DNA from: Epiperipatus broadwayi
Taxonomy: Eukaryota; Onychophora; Udeonychophora; Euonychophora; Peripatidae
Reading direction: 5' to 3'
NCBI GenBank assembly: GCA_028023455.1
Contig: JAQFVV010012672.1
Location: 1,178,001-1,242,000 of the forward strand
DNA: 64,000 bases
A model generated the notes under the pieces. That model did not search any database, had not been told where the DNA came from, and saw only the letters and a program-made list of their open reading frames with translations. Positions 35,178-46,550 of the stretch are shown here, piece by piece. The first letter of the stretch is position 1. Every line of letters begins with the position of its first letter. Both the position numbers and the translations under genes were made by a program.

Positions 35178-36434
35178 AAATATATATAATTATTCAAAAC
35201 AATACAATAATTAATACAGTAATAATATTTTAAACAAATATATACCAATTTAATAGAAGTACTTTCAACTATCTATGTAGTCGTTGTCAACTAGACTCAA
35301 ATTGTATTAGAAAAAACTGTTACAAATGTAAACAAAAGTAATACGTCATACATCAATTTTCCCACAATTCATTAATTTTTATATTGGCTGCCTGTCTATT
35401 TATCAACTGTTGCTTTTCACTTTTTATTAACATAGCTTCTTTAATTTTGCGTTTATTATTATTTCTTTCAATACACAGAATTTTAACTTTATTAAAATCA
35501 AAATCAAAACCATAATTACATGTTACATTATGATCAAAAAATACTGATGGTGATACATCATCATTTCTAACATTCTCTTGTCTTGATTTTTGCACTCGTT
35601 TATATAATTTTTTTCTCTACAATTTCTAAAATTCTCCAATATATGCCTTTCCACAAACACATAGCCATTTATATATTGCACAACTTTGATTTAAAATACT
35701 ACACCTATTTTTTGAATTATTTATTAATCTATTTAAATTAGGAGTAGTATAAAATGCAACTCGACATATATTTTTATATATCTGTTTTATAAATTTAACC
35801 TGTTCATTACAAATAAATGGTATTGATATCCAAGTATATTTTATTTTATCAATATCTATAGCATCTAAAATATTTCTATTATTATTAAACTTAGTAACAA
35901 TATTATAAATTAATTTATGATCATATCCAACATTTAACAAATCCATAATAAATACATTTATGTTACTTATTTTATCAGAACTATATTTACATAATTTATT
36001 ATTCCTAAATAAAAATGATTTTAAACCGGATAATTTATGTGCTATTGGCACATTTGAATACCAAGGAATATATCCTCTTTTTTCAATATCTTTTATTACC
36101 ATACAATAATCTAATTTATTTTTATTACGTGTAACTTTAATATCTAAATACTGAATTGACTTTTTTTCTTCAAAAGATTTACTCCATTTTAAACCTTCTA
36201 AACTATTTAATTCATTGAATAATACATTTATAATATCTAAACTTCCACAAACGAAAACATCATCAACATACCTGTAATAAATTTTAATACCTTGGCAATA
36301 TATATTAGTATTAAGAATTATATCTTCATATCTTGATACCACAAAACTACATATTTGTGAAACTACAGGAAGTCCCATAGGCCATCCATAATCCATTTTA
36401 TAATAATTTTCATTAAATATAGCATATATATTAT
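35178..36434 (-). mobile_element. Penelope-like element, left arm of a head-to-head palindrome
   Basis: The minus strand encodes the C-terminal RT and linker of a Penelope-like element. An open stretch at 36396-35626 begins MDYGWPMGLPVVSQICSFVV (the Q.DG.PMGSP-type box) and has YYRYVDDVF, the RT catalytic Asp pair. It continues to CAIYKWLCVCGKAYIGE, the start of a GIY-YIG endonuclease. At about 35590-35635 the sequence differs from the right arm (net 18 bases shorter), putting a stop in and removing the conserved Arg/His segment of GIY-YIG. The remaining C-terminus is open at 35595-35353. The 5' part of the RT is absent in both arms. A hammerhead-like 3' motif is at 35246-35304. Confidence 0.9.
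35246..35304 (-). ncRNA. Hammerhead-like remnant in PLE 3' region, left arm
   Basis: Mirror of the motif at 37629-37688 with the same bases at the key positions: core TTGACAA (C3 to U, G8 to A), stem II GACTA/TAGTT, GAAA, stem III GTAC. The G8 change should block catalysis. Confidence 0.5.
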
Positions 36435-36479
36435 ATTTTATTATAATATTTTATTATGATGTATTATATTTTATTGATA
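36435..36479. other. Palindrome spacer between the two PLE arms
   Basis: About 45 bp of AT-only-like sequence (ATATTTTATTATAATATTTT...) that is not part of either arm. It marks the point where both 5'-truncated copies meet; imperfect inverted similarity continues partly into it. Confidence 0.7.
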
Positions 36480-37757
36480 AAAATATATATGCTATATTTA
36501 ATGAAAATTATTATAAAATGGATTATGGATGGCCTATGGGACTTCCTGTAGTTTCACAAATATGTAGTTTTGTGGTATCAAGATATGAAGATATAATTCT
36601 TAATACTAATATATATTGCCAAGGTATTAAAATTTATTACAGGTATGTTGATGATGTTTTCGTTTGTGGAAGTTTAGATATTATAAATGTATTATTCAAT
36701 GAATTAAATAGTTTAGAAGGTTTAAAATGGAGTAAATCTTTTGAAGAAAAAAAGTCAATTCAGTATTTAGATATTAAAGTTACACGTAATAAAAATAAAT
36801 TAGATTATTGTATGGTAATAAAAGATATTGAAAAAAGAGGATATATTCCTTGGTATTCAAATGTGCCAATAGCACATAAATTATCCGGTTTAAAATCATT
36901 TTTATTTAGGAATAATAAATTATGTAAATATAGTTCTGATAAAATAAGTAACATAAATGTATTTATTATGGATTTGTTAAATGTTGGATATGATCATAAA
37001 TTAATTTATAATATTGTTACTAAGTTTAATAATAATAGAAATATTTTAGATGCTATAGATATTGATAAAATAAAATATACTTGGATATCAATACCATTTA
37101 TTTGTAATGAACAGGTTAAATTTATAAAACAGATATATAAAAATATATGTCGAAGTTGCATTTTATACTACTCCTAATTTAAATAGATTAATAAATAATT
37201 CAAAAAATAGGTGTAGTATTTTAAATCAAAGTTGTGCAATATATAAATGGCTATGTGTTTGTGGAAAGGCATATATTGGGGAATCTCGATGTACATTGGA
37301 GAAAAGATCAAGGGAGCATTTGTTATTATATAAACGAGTGCAAAAATCAAGACAAGAGAATGTTAGAAATGATGATGTATCACCATCAGTATTTTTTGAT
37401 CATAATGTAACATGTAATTATGGTTTTGATTTTGATTTTAATAAAGTTAAAATTCTGTGTATTGAAAGAAATAATAATAAACGCAAAATTAAAGAAGCTA
37501 TGTTAATAAAAAGTGAAAAGCAACAGTTGATAAATAGACAGGCAGCCAATATAAAAATTAATGAATTGTGGGAAAATTGATGTATGACGTATTACCTTTG
37601 TTTACATTTGTAACGGTTTTTTCTAATACAATTTGAGTCTAGTTGACAACGACTACATAGATAGTTGAAAGTACTTCTATTAAATTGGTATATATTTGTT
37701 TAAAATATTATTACTGTATTAATTATTGTATTGTTTTGAATAATTATATATATATAT
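36480..37757 (+). mobile_element. Penelope-like element, right arm (RT and GIY-YIG endonuclease)
   Basis: This arm is nearly identical to the left one in reverse. The RT part (36518-37177) has MGLPVVSQ and YYRYVDDVF. An extra A near 37152 (TCGAAGTTGC versus TCGAGTTGC in the left arm) shifts the frame and ends it. The endonuclease resumes in another frame: CAIYKWLCVCGKAYIGESRC then TLEKRSREHLLLYKR, where Arg and His in KRSREH are the conserved GIY-YIG residues. A 94-codon open stretch at 37296-37580 covers the C-terminus up to IKINELWEN. PLEs use this RT/endonuclease pair for target-primed integration. Neither arm encodes a complete protein. Confidence 0.9.
37629..37688 (+). ncRNA. Hammerhead-like remnant in PLE 3' region, right arm
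   Basis: Stem I strand CAATTT...CTAG, core-like TTGACAA, C, stem II GACTA-loop CATAGA-TAGTT, GAAA, minimal stem III GTAC, triplet CTT, stem I return CTA...AAATTG. The layout is the same as in R1: short stem III and a stem I with an internal loop. Two core positions differ from consensus CTGANGA (C3 and the catalytic G8). PLEs are known to carry hammerheads in this position. Confidence 0.5.
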
Positions 37758-38690
37758 ATACTATAAGTGGGAGAGGTGGCCTTATACTTTTCTGAACTTA
37801 CGTTATTTCAGTTACTTATTACATATATATAAGAAGACCATCGCTCTGGGGTTGATCTGGAATCTGAGAATTTTTATACCTCTTCTCCAGGAATTAAATT
37901 TTCTTGCAGTAATTTTTCCATGTTATTCTATTTTTAAGTATTATCAAATAAAATAAAAAATCAAAATATACAAAATTGTAACATTACAATACATTGCACT
38001 TATGTATAACTTCTTACGATAACTTTAACTTTGTAACTTATCAATGGCATTTTTTTATATGACTATATTCTTGCTTATGCAATTGTGTAAAAAACATGAA
38101 AAAAAAATTATCCAAGCATGAAATTGTCAAAAATAAAAATTTTATACATGCAAAATGTTCCAGAGCTTGTATGGCAACACTAAGTAGTTACTTCAAAATA
38201 AAGAAAACTAACAGAAAAAAATCCAACTTAAAAGTATAATCTGTAGATAGAAGACATGAGTTTATAGTATAAAAATGAAGCAAATAGAACAAATAATTAA
38301 AAATGATCTGCATAGTCAAGTGAAAGTTGCTTTATTTGTGTGGATGTGGAAATATTGCAGAGATGTGAAAACATTTTATAAATCTAAATTAAGACATCCA
38401 ATTATCCTACATTACCATTTCTTATAGACTACATATGTATAGTCAGCTTTTATCTGTATATGAAGTTGTTTGTTATTGATAGCTCTCAGTTCAAAATAAA
38501 CAAAAAGATTTTAAAAAGGGACAAAGTAATATTCTTCTCAGTTCAATTGAAATTCAACTTGGTGGGCATTAATTTTTTCCCACTATCTTCATTCTCTCAT
38601 TTTAAGCAAGAGGTGCTAACAACAAACAGTCTCATATATAAAATAAAACTATTCACAGAACAAGCAAGTCTGAATACATTTCTAAGATAA
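37758..38690. other. AT-rich spacer, no gene seen
   Basis: Nothing beyond simple AT-rich sequence can be supported here. Confidence 0.5.
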
Positions 38691-38865
38691 CTTATAAGCA
38701 AGATTCCTAAAGAATCATTTAAATGAACTTCTAAACAACGTTCACCTTCTGTTATATCAATGCCAATTTATTTTGTCAGATAAAAGATTGGCATTGATAT
38801 AAGCAAAAAGTGGATATTATTTGCAACTTCATTTAAATGATTCTTTAGTAAGTTTACTTATAATG
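38691..38865. repeat. Nested inverted repeat
   Basis: The outer arms are 38691-38730 and 38825-38865 (CTAAAGAATCATTTAAATGA and its complement). The inner arms are 38752-38766 and 38788-38802 (TTATATCAATGCCAA and its complement). Together they would fold as one branched hairpin. MITE-like. Confidence 0.85.
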
Positions 38866-39451
38866 TATCTCATTAACATATTCAATCTTGTTTGTTCCAA
38901 GAATGGGTTTATATTCTTAGCATTACACATTTGGTAGCCATAAAGAAAAACCCTGATATCTATATAAATAGCTATAACATTTGACAAGGAATAAGATTTA
39001 GTTTTCATAGTTCAAAAATAGCTTTCAGCATTTTTGAACCATATTTATAACTAGTCTTAAAATAATATTAATTTAAAGAGATCAAACAATTAAAATTCAA
39101 ACTCTGTTATTGGAGCATTGGATAAATGTATAAATCAAAACAGATATGAATCATATTTTTCCACTTGTGGGGCATATCTTTCTTCACATATTACCCTTTC
39201 ATTATTACAATAAAATACATGATCCATTTTCCTTCCACAATGTTAAAACAAATTGAGATGTAATTAGGATCAATTTTGATTGATTGGTGGATATACTGTT
39301 GGATTTTTATAATATATAGAATAAGAATGAGAACATCTGTACTTGCAACTATATACAACAATAACTTCTTTTTATAAAACACACTTTATCTTTTGAATCA
39401 TTAATAAGCTTATTGAATTAAAATGATGGTAGATCAAAAATCATCATTACA

Positions 39452-39711
39452 TTTAAATTGCGCTTTATGCAAAAAAGTGAAGCTTGGTATTATTAGAAAA
39501 AGAATTATACAGCTTAGCACTTTTGGAGAACTTAGATCTCCATATTCATAGCCTATCTTGGGAGTGTTATCTTACATTGAGATTTTAAATGAAGCTTGCA
39601 TAAATTACAAACTTCATTTAAAATCTCAATGTAAGATGACATTCGCTAAGCCATATAATTCTTTTTCTAATAATACTAAGCTTTACTTTTTTGCATAAAG
39701 TGCAATTTAAA
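39452..39711. repeat. Nested inverted repeat, two stacked stems
   Basis: Outer arms: about 39452-39510 and 39651-39711 (GCAAAAAAGTGAAGCTTGGT and AATACTAAGCTTTACTTTTT). Inner arms: 39564-39597 and 39610-39644 (TCTTACATTGAGATTTTAAA and its complement), loop about 12 bases. The unpaired left segment 39511-39563 and short right segment make a cruciform-like stem-bulge-stem. MITE-like. Confidence 0.85.
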
Positions 39712-40489
39712 ACTTACCACTTGGAGGTGAAAAAAACCAAGGATTTTATTTCATTATATTTATTAAAAATATGTTTAATAAATTACTGTATTAAACTAAT
39801 GTATTTTTCCATTTAAGCATAAAAATCTTTCCTTTAATATATATTAAAATAAATTAAAATGAGATTGAGAAATATAATCTTGCAACTTTTAAAATTGAGT
39901 AATTCTAACTGCTGCTATAATACAAAATAGACTGTATTTTACAGGTACATACAGAAGATAATAAATATGCTTTTCATTTATTACATTTAATTTCAATACA
40001 TTTTCTAAAAGTCACAAAATTTGGCATTCATAATAAATACTAATTATTTAAAAGTCTTAAAATGGATTTGAAAGTTATCCCTGTCTTATATAAAAATGTT
40101 GTGGTTTAAATACAATTTGTGATCAAATGTAAAAATAGCTTTATACTTTAAAAATAGAATATGTTGCAAGAAAATACTTATATAAGAATTTCCAATCATT
40201 ACATTAATATAGTAAACAGGTATTTAAAACTGTGTGTTTAATTCAAAATGTACTAAATTTTAAAATTTAAGCTATAAAGAATGAGTTTATATATTGTAGC
40301 AATACAAACTCTTCTTGGGTAAACATGGGATAATGGGACTCATCATCATCAACCCCATGCCAATACAAAATTTAAATATAAAATTAAAAGATATAATAAT
40401 GAATATAATGAATATGAATAATAGGTATGCACAGAACTAATTATAAGTATAAGTAACTATGAGTTCACCAGCATTACACAAAAGTAATA
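39712..40489. other. AT-rich spacer, no gene seen
   Basis: No feature supported. Confidence 0.45.
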
Positions 40490-41110
40490 ATCATTCATCA
40501 TCATGAAAGATCAGAATAAAATAAATGATCAATCTTGTGACTGGATTTAAAAATGGTTCATTATAGACAGACTAATTATTTAGCCCTTTGCCAAACTTAG
40601 GGTAACAATAATTTGTATACACAAACTTAAGTGCTAATCCATAAGAATATAACAAAAAAGTAATGCTGGGCTACTAAAACATGCTGATCATCATCAATGC
40701 TCTGGCCACATAATACCATTAACGTACTAGCCAACTATAAACTTAATTTCTAAATAATTAAAATGAAATGTAGTGTATGGAGTTTAAAGGATATCCCATT
40801 TGTGTGAACCAGAATCATCATTATCTGGATGTCCATAAACACTAAATGTAAATGTCTTTCATATAACAGATCATTATGCATGGATCCAGCTCAGAGAACA
40901 AAAGCTCTATAACTGTTACTGTGATCAAGAGATATAATATGAATATATAATATTCTAAAACTATTTCAGATTGAATAAATTCACTGGAATAACTTTATCA
41001 ATGAAATATAAATAATTAAAAACAATAAAATGAAATTAAGGTCTGTTGAGTATGCCATAAATATAAATTCAGTATTCTGATTTTGTGATTTATAAATACT
41101 TCATAATAGG
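40490..41110. repeat. Block C, copy 1 (possible LTR)
   Basis: About 620 bp collinear with 45085-45720. Shared landmarks are AATCTTGTGACTGGATT, AACATGCTGAT.ATCATCAAT, ACTTAATTTCTAA, GCCATTATGCATG-like and TCTATAACTGTTAC. Same orientation; identity about 75% by eye. The two copies flank the gypsy-like remnant at 44270-45004. Confidence 0.7.
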
Positions 41111-42624
41111 TTTTCATAAAACACATATCAGCACACAGACATGTCTGTATAAAAAATTAACATATTTGAATTGTGATAAACTAATAAAATTCAATAATTC
41201 ATTTTAATAATTTATAAAGTATGATTGGTTTTAACATATATGTGTCTACATGACACTTATCTAATAGATTTGGAGTTTTAGAGACTGCAAATTAGTGAAC
41301 ACTAAAAGCAAAAATATGATAGCAAACAACTTTTTTTAGACTAATTGACTTAAAGATTTCTAACTTTAATGAAGGAAAAACCATGTTTTATTACATCTCA
41401 ATGACTATGCAATGATAATCATCAGTGATTGCTTGTCATCCTGTTAACTCAGTTTGCTTTATCATCAAATTTAGAGCATATCACAAAGTTTAGTGAAACA
41501 TACATCCTTAAAATGTAATCTAATAAATATTATTTAACATATGGATTTTTTTTCTTGGCTAACAATGTGCTATTATAATCAACGTATAGAAATTTCAACC
41601 AATAAATAGATTTATCAGTAGTTGTTTTAGCATTCACTAATTATATAGTTCTTAGTTTATATTTACACTGATTTTATCAGTGCCTAATTAATTCCATTTA
41701 TGAAGCAAAAGAATACAACAACTATGGACCCAGTTGCAATTAGACAGATCCAATCCAGCTGGTTTTATTGTTGAATCCAGAAATTTTGATTGGAATTATA
41801 AAAATTTCATGTCTTATAGAGTAATTCTTTGATTGTGGATTCTTGGTTGAACATTCAAAAAAGAGATCTTGATTTGAGGCAAGTTTTAGTTGGTGAAATT
41901 ATATCTTAAAATGTAATAAATAGATATTACATCATTAAAGCCAAATTAATTTTGGTGATAGTCAAATAATTTCTAATTTATTGTTTTAGATCCTTGACTA
42001 TTTTTACAACAACAGCAACAAAAAAGTCTCTGATTAAAAATATGATCTGATTTTAATTTACTTAAGATAAATAATGTTCTTCATCTCATGAGGATTTCAA
42101 AACATTTGTAAATATTAATCAAAATGAGCAAAACAATAACTTCTTTCTCAAAAAAAAAGACATTAAATTTATTGCCTAGAATTTTCAGCAGTTTTTGAAG
42201 ACTGTTTAATGTGTTCCTCTCCCTTCCCCTTCAAAATATCCTAAATTGTTCCAGAGTGACTACTAAATGATTACTTCCATTATAACGATGAAGAAAACGA
42301 TTATAACAGTTTCAAAGTAAAGTCAATCAGTTTTCAAAGAAAAAATAAAATTTTATGCATGAAGAATTATCAAACTTGTTATTGTACTTTAAAATTTGCA
42401 TTTCAAAATAAAAGTAATAATTTGTTAATTTTATACTTAAATTTAAAAACATTATTTGGATTTAGACTTGGGTTAAAGAATTAAGTAAGATTTTTATTCT
42501 CAAATTAAGTACGAAGAGCACTTTTAATATTTTTATTATTAAAATAAGCAGATGGTAACAATCTCTATTTATGTGAAATAAAGAAGAATCAGATTAATTA
42601 ACAATTAGAAAATTTATTAGATCA
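41111..42624. other. AT-rich spacer, no gene seen
   Basis: No coding motif found. If blocks C are LTRs this would be internal sequence of the old element, but I saw no pol motifs in it. Confidence 0.4.
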
Positions 42625-42832
42625 GTTACATAAATCGTAAACATCACATGATCACCATCTCTTATACTAGCACATAATTGTTATTAAACAAGGCAAAATT
42701 CTCCATACAGTAGTGCCACTCTGTGCCAACCAGAGTAATCAATGTATGACCAAGCTTTCTGGCATCCATAGATTACTCTGGTTGGCACAGGGTGGCACTA
42801 CTGTATGGAGAGTTTTGCCTTGTTACATAAAT
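42625..42832 (+). mobile_element. R1 copy e, 186-bp hairpin with 11-bp target duplication
   Basis: GTTACATAAAT flanks the insert at 42625-42635 and 42822-42832. Inside, the leader (AACATCACATGATCACCATC) and inverted 3' piece face the sense 3' end (GGCATCCATAGATTACTCTG to GAGTTTTGCCTT). Almost the whole insert is one hairpin: GTAGTGCCACTCTGTGCCAA pairs with TTGGCACAGGGTGGCACTAC. The unit part carrying the hammerhead is absent. Confidence 0.9.
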
Positions 42833-42979
42833 TGTGTTTAGAAGGTAAGGCATCTTATAAGTTTTCCAATACTTAAGTGTATATTCACTGTTATATTTAT
42901 TGGTTATTGTAATCACTCTTTTTTAATTATTATTATGTAAATATGTATTGCAATGGTCAGCCAAAAATGACTAAATAAA

Positions 42980-44200
42980 TTAAATTTATATTAATTGATT
43001 AGGGCGCCATTTGGCACTAAATATCAGGAAATAAACTGGCACCTTTATATATTTAAACAATATTTGCTTTAACATAATGATGATGGACCACTGCACAGTC
43101 CCTATTTGCAATATCTCATTAGATCTTGAAAAACATGTTACTCTATAGATGGACTTGGAATAAATATATCAACCAGACAATCTTGCAAATAAAGATATCA
43201 ACACACTATTGCAATAACAAAACTATAGTTCATTACAAAATATAATTTTCGCTTTTTCAACAAAAACACTTCTGCAATCTTTTATATATTATTATTTTAG
43301 TTCACATACATATAGAAAAACAATAATTATTTATAAAGTGATCAAGGTTTCTTTGATTAATTTAGACATTAATCTTACATTTTATAATATTAATACAGTT
43401 TTACAAGTATATTTGCCACACAGCAAACCCCTGATCTTTAATATACTTAAAAATACAATTCTATGTATGGATGAACTTATAAATACATTTATTTAACTCA
43501 TAAGTTTTCTAGCATAAACACTTATATCCTAATATGAGATAATTATAATTGCTACACTTTTCTTACAATGATAACTTTAGGAAATGGCCACTTTAGGTTC
43601 AAATCCTAATTTAATAATACTACAACTTCACTACAGAGATGTCTATTTGAGTCCAATTCCCTATTTTAATAGAACAAATCTGAATGAATTCTCTCATAAG
43701 ATATAAAAAATATTTTAATTATTCAATATTGAACAAATGGCTGCATATATATTATAAACTCACCTACACAAAATCTAATTATTAGCAATCAAAAAAAGAG
43801 CTAATTATGCCCAAATGAATGATTCAATTAAATCTTTAACTTAAAACTATTAATAATTATTCCTCTCATTATTTAACACTTGGATGCTTTACTACATGGA
43901 TCTTTGCTTATTTTCTAATTGACAATTTATAAAAAAGAAAAACTTTTTTTTCTTACAAAAGAAAAACATTTGGTTACCATTTTCAAAATGTTAACAAATC
44001 ATACCTTATCTATAAAGTAAATACAATATGGAGTGAATTTTCCTCTTTTTTAAAAAAAAAACTTTCATTTTTCTTTAGTTGCATTAAAATGTCACTAACT
44101 TTTGGAAATGATTAAATACTATATTTATCAGCATCTTCACAACTCTGATAGTCATCTCACAACCATGTGGAAGATCACATGGCTGATACTGAAATAAATA
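42980..44200. repeat. Block A, copy 2 (possible LTR)
   Basis: Collinear with 15000-16200. It lies directly downstream (in element sense, minus strand) of the second gypsy-like remnant. Confidence 0.6.
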
Positions 44201-44269
44201 AGACATTCATCTGAAATTCTCAAAATTTAAAACAAAAAAAAAACAAAAATGATTATACTTATTTTAACA

Positions 44270-45004
44270 TCTCTTGTTGGCGATCTGGTATTAATAAACT
44301 GTTTTTATCCAGCTTATTGGATCTTCTTATATCATTTCTCTGCATGGTTTTAAGGTTGAGTTTTATTTGGAGTTTTTTATTCTGTGTTAACTCTGGAGAA
44401 AACTTAATTGATGTGGAAAAATACTATCTCTTTTCAGTTCTAAATAAATTTGATGTTCAGTGGTATTCTTCTTCTGCTCAACTCCATCTAAATACAACAC
44501 ATCTATATGCATACTGGATATATTAAAAAGTTTATTATGTGAAATTTCAATGTTTAATTCAGATTTCTCTATTCAATACTATAATCAGGTTGAATGGCAA
44601 GTTCCCTTTTGACTTTTGTTTAACCACTGATCCATCAGATTTTTGTTATAAGCATTCTGGTTTATATTCATGTATTTGAAATTTTAGTTTTAACAGTTCT
44701 TGCATACTTTTCATTTTTTTATTCATTTTAGTTTACTATCAGCATCATGCTCTAATTCAATAAATTTATCTTTGATGATTTTTTTTATTTTTATCTCTAA
44801 CTATTCTTTTAACTTATTTTCAATGCTCATCTCTGGAATTTTAATACAATTAATATGGTTAATAGTACTCTCAGTAAACTTATTAAATTCTATTTCTCCA
44901 TCCTTATATTTCAAATTATTTTCTTTATAATCTAAGATGCATTGGTACTGAGACAAAAACTTTGATCCCAGAATACTTTCATATATTAAATCAGGCATAA
45001 TCAA
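44270..45004 (-). pseudogene. Gypsy-like polyprotein remnant with retropepsin end
   Basis: The open minus-strand stretch 45004-44801 encodes MPDLIYESILGSKFLSQYQC and then ILDYKENNLKYKDGEIEF. The LIYD.ILG.DFL..Y.CIIDY pattern is the C-terminal half of the aspartic protease domain in Ty3/gypsy-type polyproteins. Downstream (44800-44270), a KDKFIELEHDADSKLK stretch, SELNIEISHNKLFNISSMHI and a YLELKR trace align with the remnant at 13090-14330, with several stops. The catalytic DTG/DSG part, RT, RNase H and integrase are not present. The copy is dead. Confidence 0.6.
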
Positions 45005-45084
45005 AAATACATTTTGTGTAAATAAATTAGAAATTTGTAGGTGTACCCATATTTATTTGGTGTCTAGCTTAACATGTTTTCTAT

Positions 45085-45720
45085 TGATTAAACTAACATC
45101 ATGAATGATCAATAATCAAAATAAATCAACAGTTAATCTTGTGACTGGATTGGAAATGGGTTTTCTGTGGATCAAACTAACTATTGAGCCTTTGCTAACT
45201 TAGGCAGTTATTTAAATGTAATTTTGAATGCACCACTTACATGATAGTCCATAAGAATACATAATCATCAAAACAATAATTCTGAAGTATTAAAACATGC
45301 TGATTATCATCAATGTTCTGGCTACTTAGTAGCATTAATGTACTGCCCATTTTAAACTTAATTTCTAATAAGACTAAACTAAAATAAAATGATTGGGCAT
45401 GGACTTTAAAGAATATATTCTTAGCACCAACCCAAGATTTAACTGGGTGTTCAAAAACACTAATATATATCCCCATTCATATAATGAGCCATTATGCATG
45501 AAGCTAGCTCAAAAGAACACAAGATCTATAACTGTTACGGTGACCAAGAGATGATGCAATATAATTTTTAACAACTGATTACATGTTTATTAACAACAAT
45601 AAAAAATGATATGAAGGTTTTTAGAATATGACCCTACAATTAGAAGCCTTCTTTTGATTAACATACAATAATAAAAAATTATAATATCGTGATTTACATG
45701 ATTAATATACAAAATTCAAG
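45085..45720. repeat. Block C, copy 2 (possible LTR)
   Basis: See copy 1 at 40490. It starts 80 bp beyond the retropepsin remnant, which leaves no room for gag, so the element would have been deleted internally or the block is not an LTR. Confidence 0.65.
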
Positions 45721-46550
45721 TTACTATATGGTGGTTTATCTTGTAATCGGCCCCCCTTCTAACCGTCCTTTTCGATGTTTGAAAACTTAAAAAAATATAA
45801 TAGTGCTTAAAGATGGAATTTCTATGGCTGTCTAGTCACCATAACACCTGTAGATAATATTTAAATACTACCTACCAAAGAAAATTCTGACACGAATTAT
45901 TTATATAAGTATTATTTACTTGACACAATTTTTAAGTGTTGTGTAAATAGGATTTAAGGCAAATGAAATAAAAGTTTTCCAGTAGCCCTTGTCTCTTGAG
46001 TAAGATCTAAATATAAAAAAATATCTACGGGAGAATATATTTATGAGTGTCAATTTATCGATGACCTCAAGCGCCAAACTCATTATTACGGTGAGAATTA
46101 TATTTCCCGATTAACGAGGTGCCTGACCCAAGCTAGCTCACTCCCAGGATGGGGAGGAAAACCTATCGGATAAACCGAGATAATAACAAAAAAAAATATG
46201 GGTTTGTATGTAACCGCCAATGCATTCATAAACATATCTGTTTACCTCGGACATATTTGAATCATTTGCATTTTATTTGGCAGGTGAAGTGATAGGAGAA
46301 TGTAAACGATAATTAATGAGTAACTTTAATGCAAAGGTAAATATGTATAAAATTTTATTATTAAACATAATCTATGTAAAATCAATTCATATCCTTCCCA
46401 TTTAAAATATATAATAAATTCCCCAAACCATAAATGAAGCAATAAAATATTTAATTTAGAACAAACAAATATTAATTTATATATAAGGAAACAAATTTAG
46501 TATACAGTTGTACGCAATAATTTCATGCTATGAAATATTTTAATAGAGTC
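45721..46550. other. Locally GC-richer unannotated stretch
   Basis: Contains several GC-rich runs not typical of the neighbourhood (GGCCCCCCTTCTAACCGTCC near 45750; GAGGTGCCTGACCCAAGC and CTCCCAGGATGGGGAGG near 46120-46160). No protein, tRNA or snRNA pattern could be recognised. Confidence 0.4.

Noticed and set aside
42625-42832. R1 as a cut-and-paste MITE because of its hairpin shape
   Set aside because: Target duplications differ in length (9-15 bp), the 3' end is fixed and other copies are 5'-truncated, which fits retrotransposition better.
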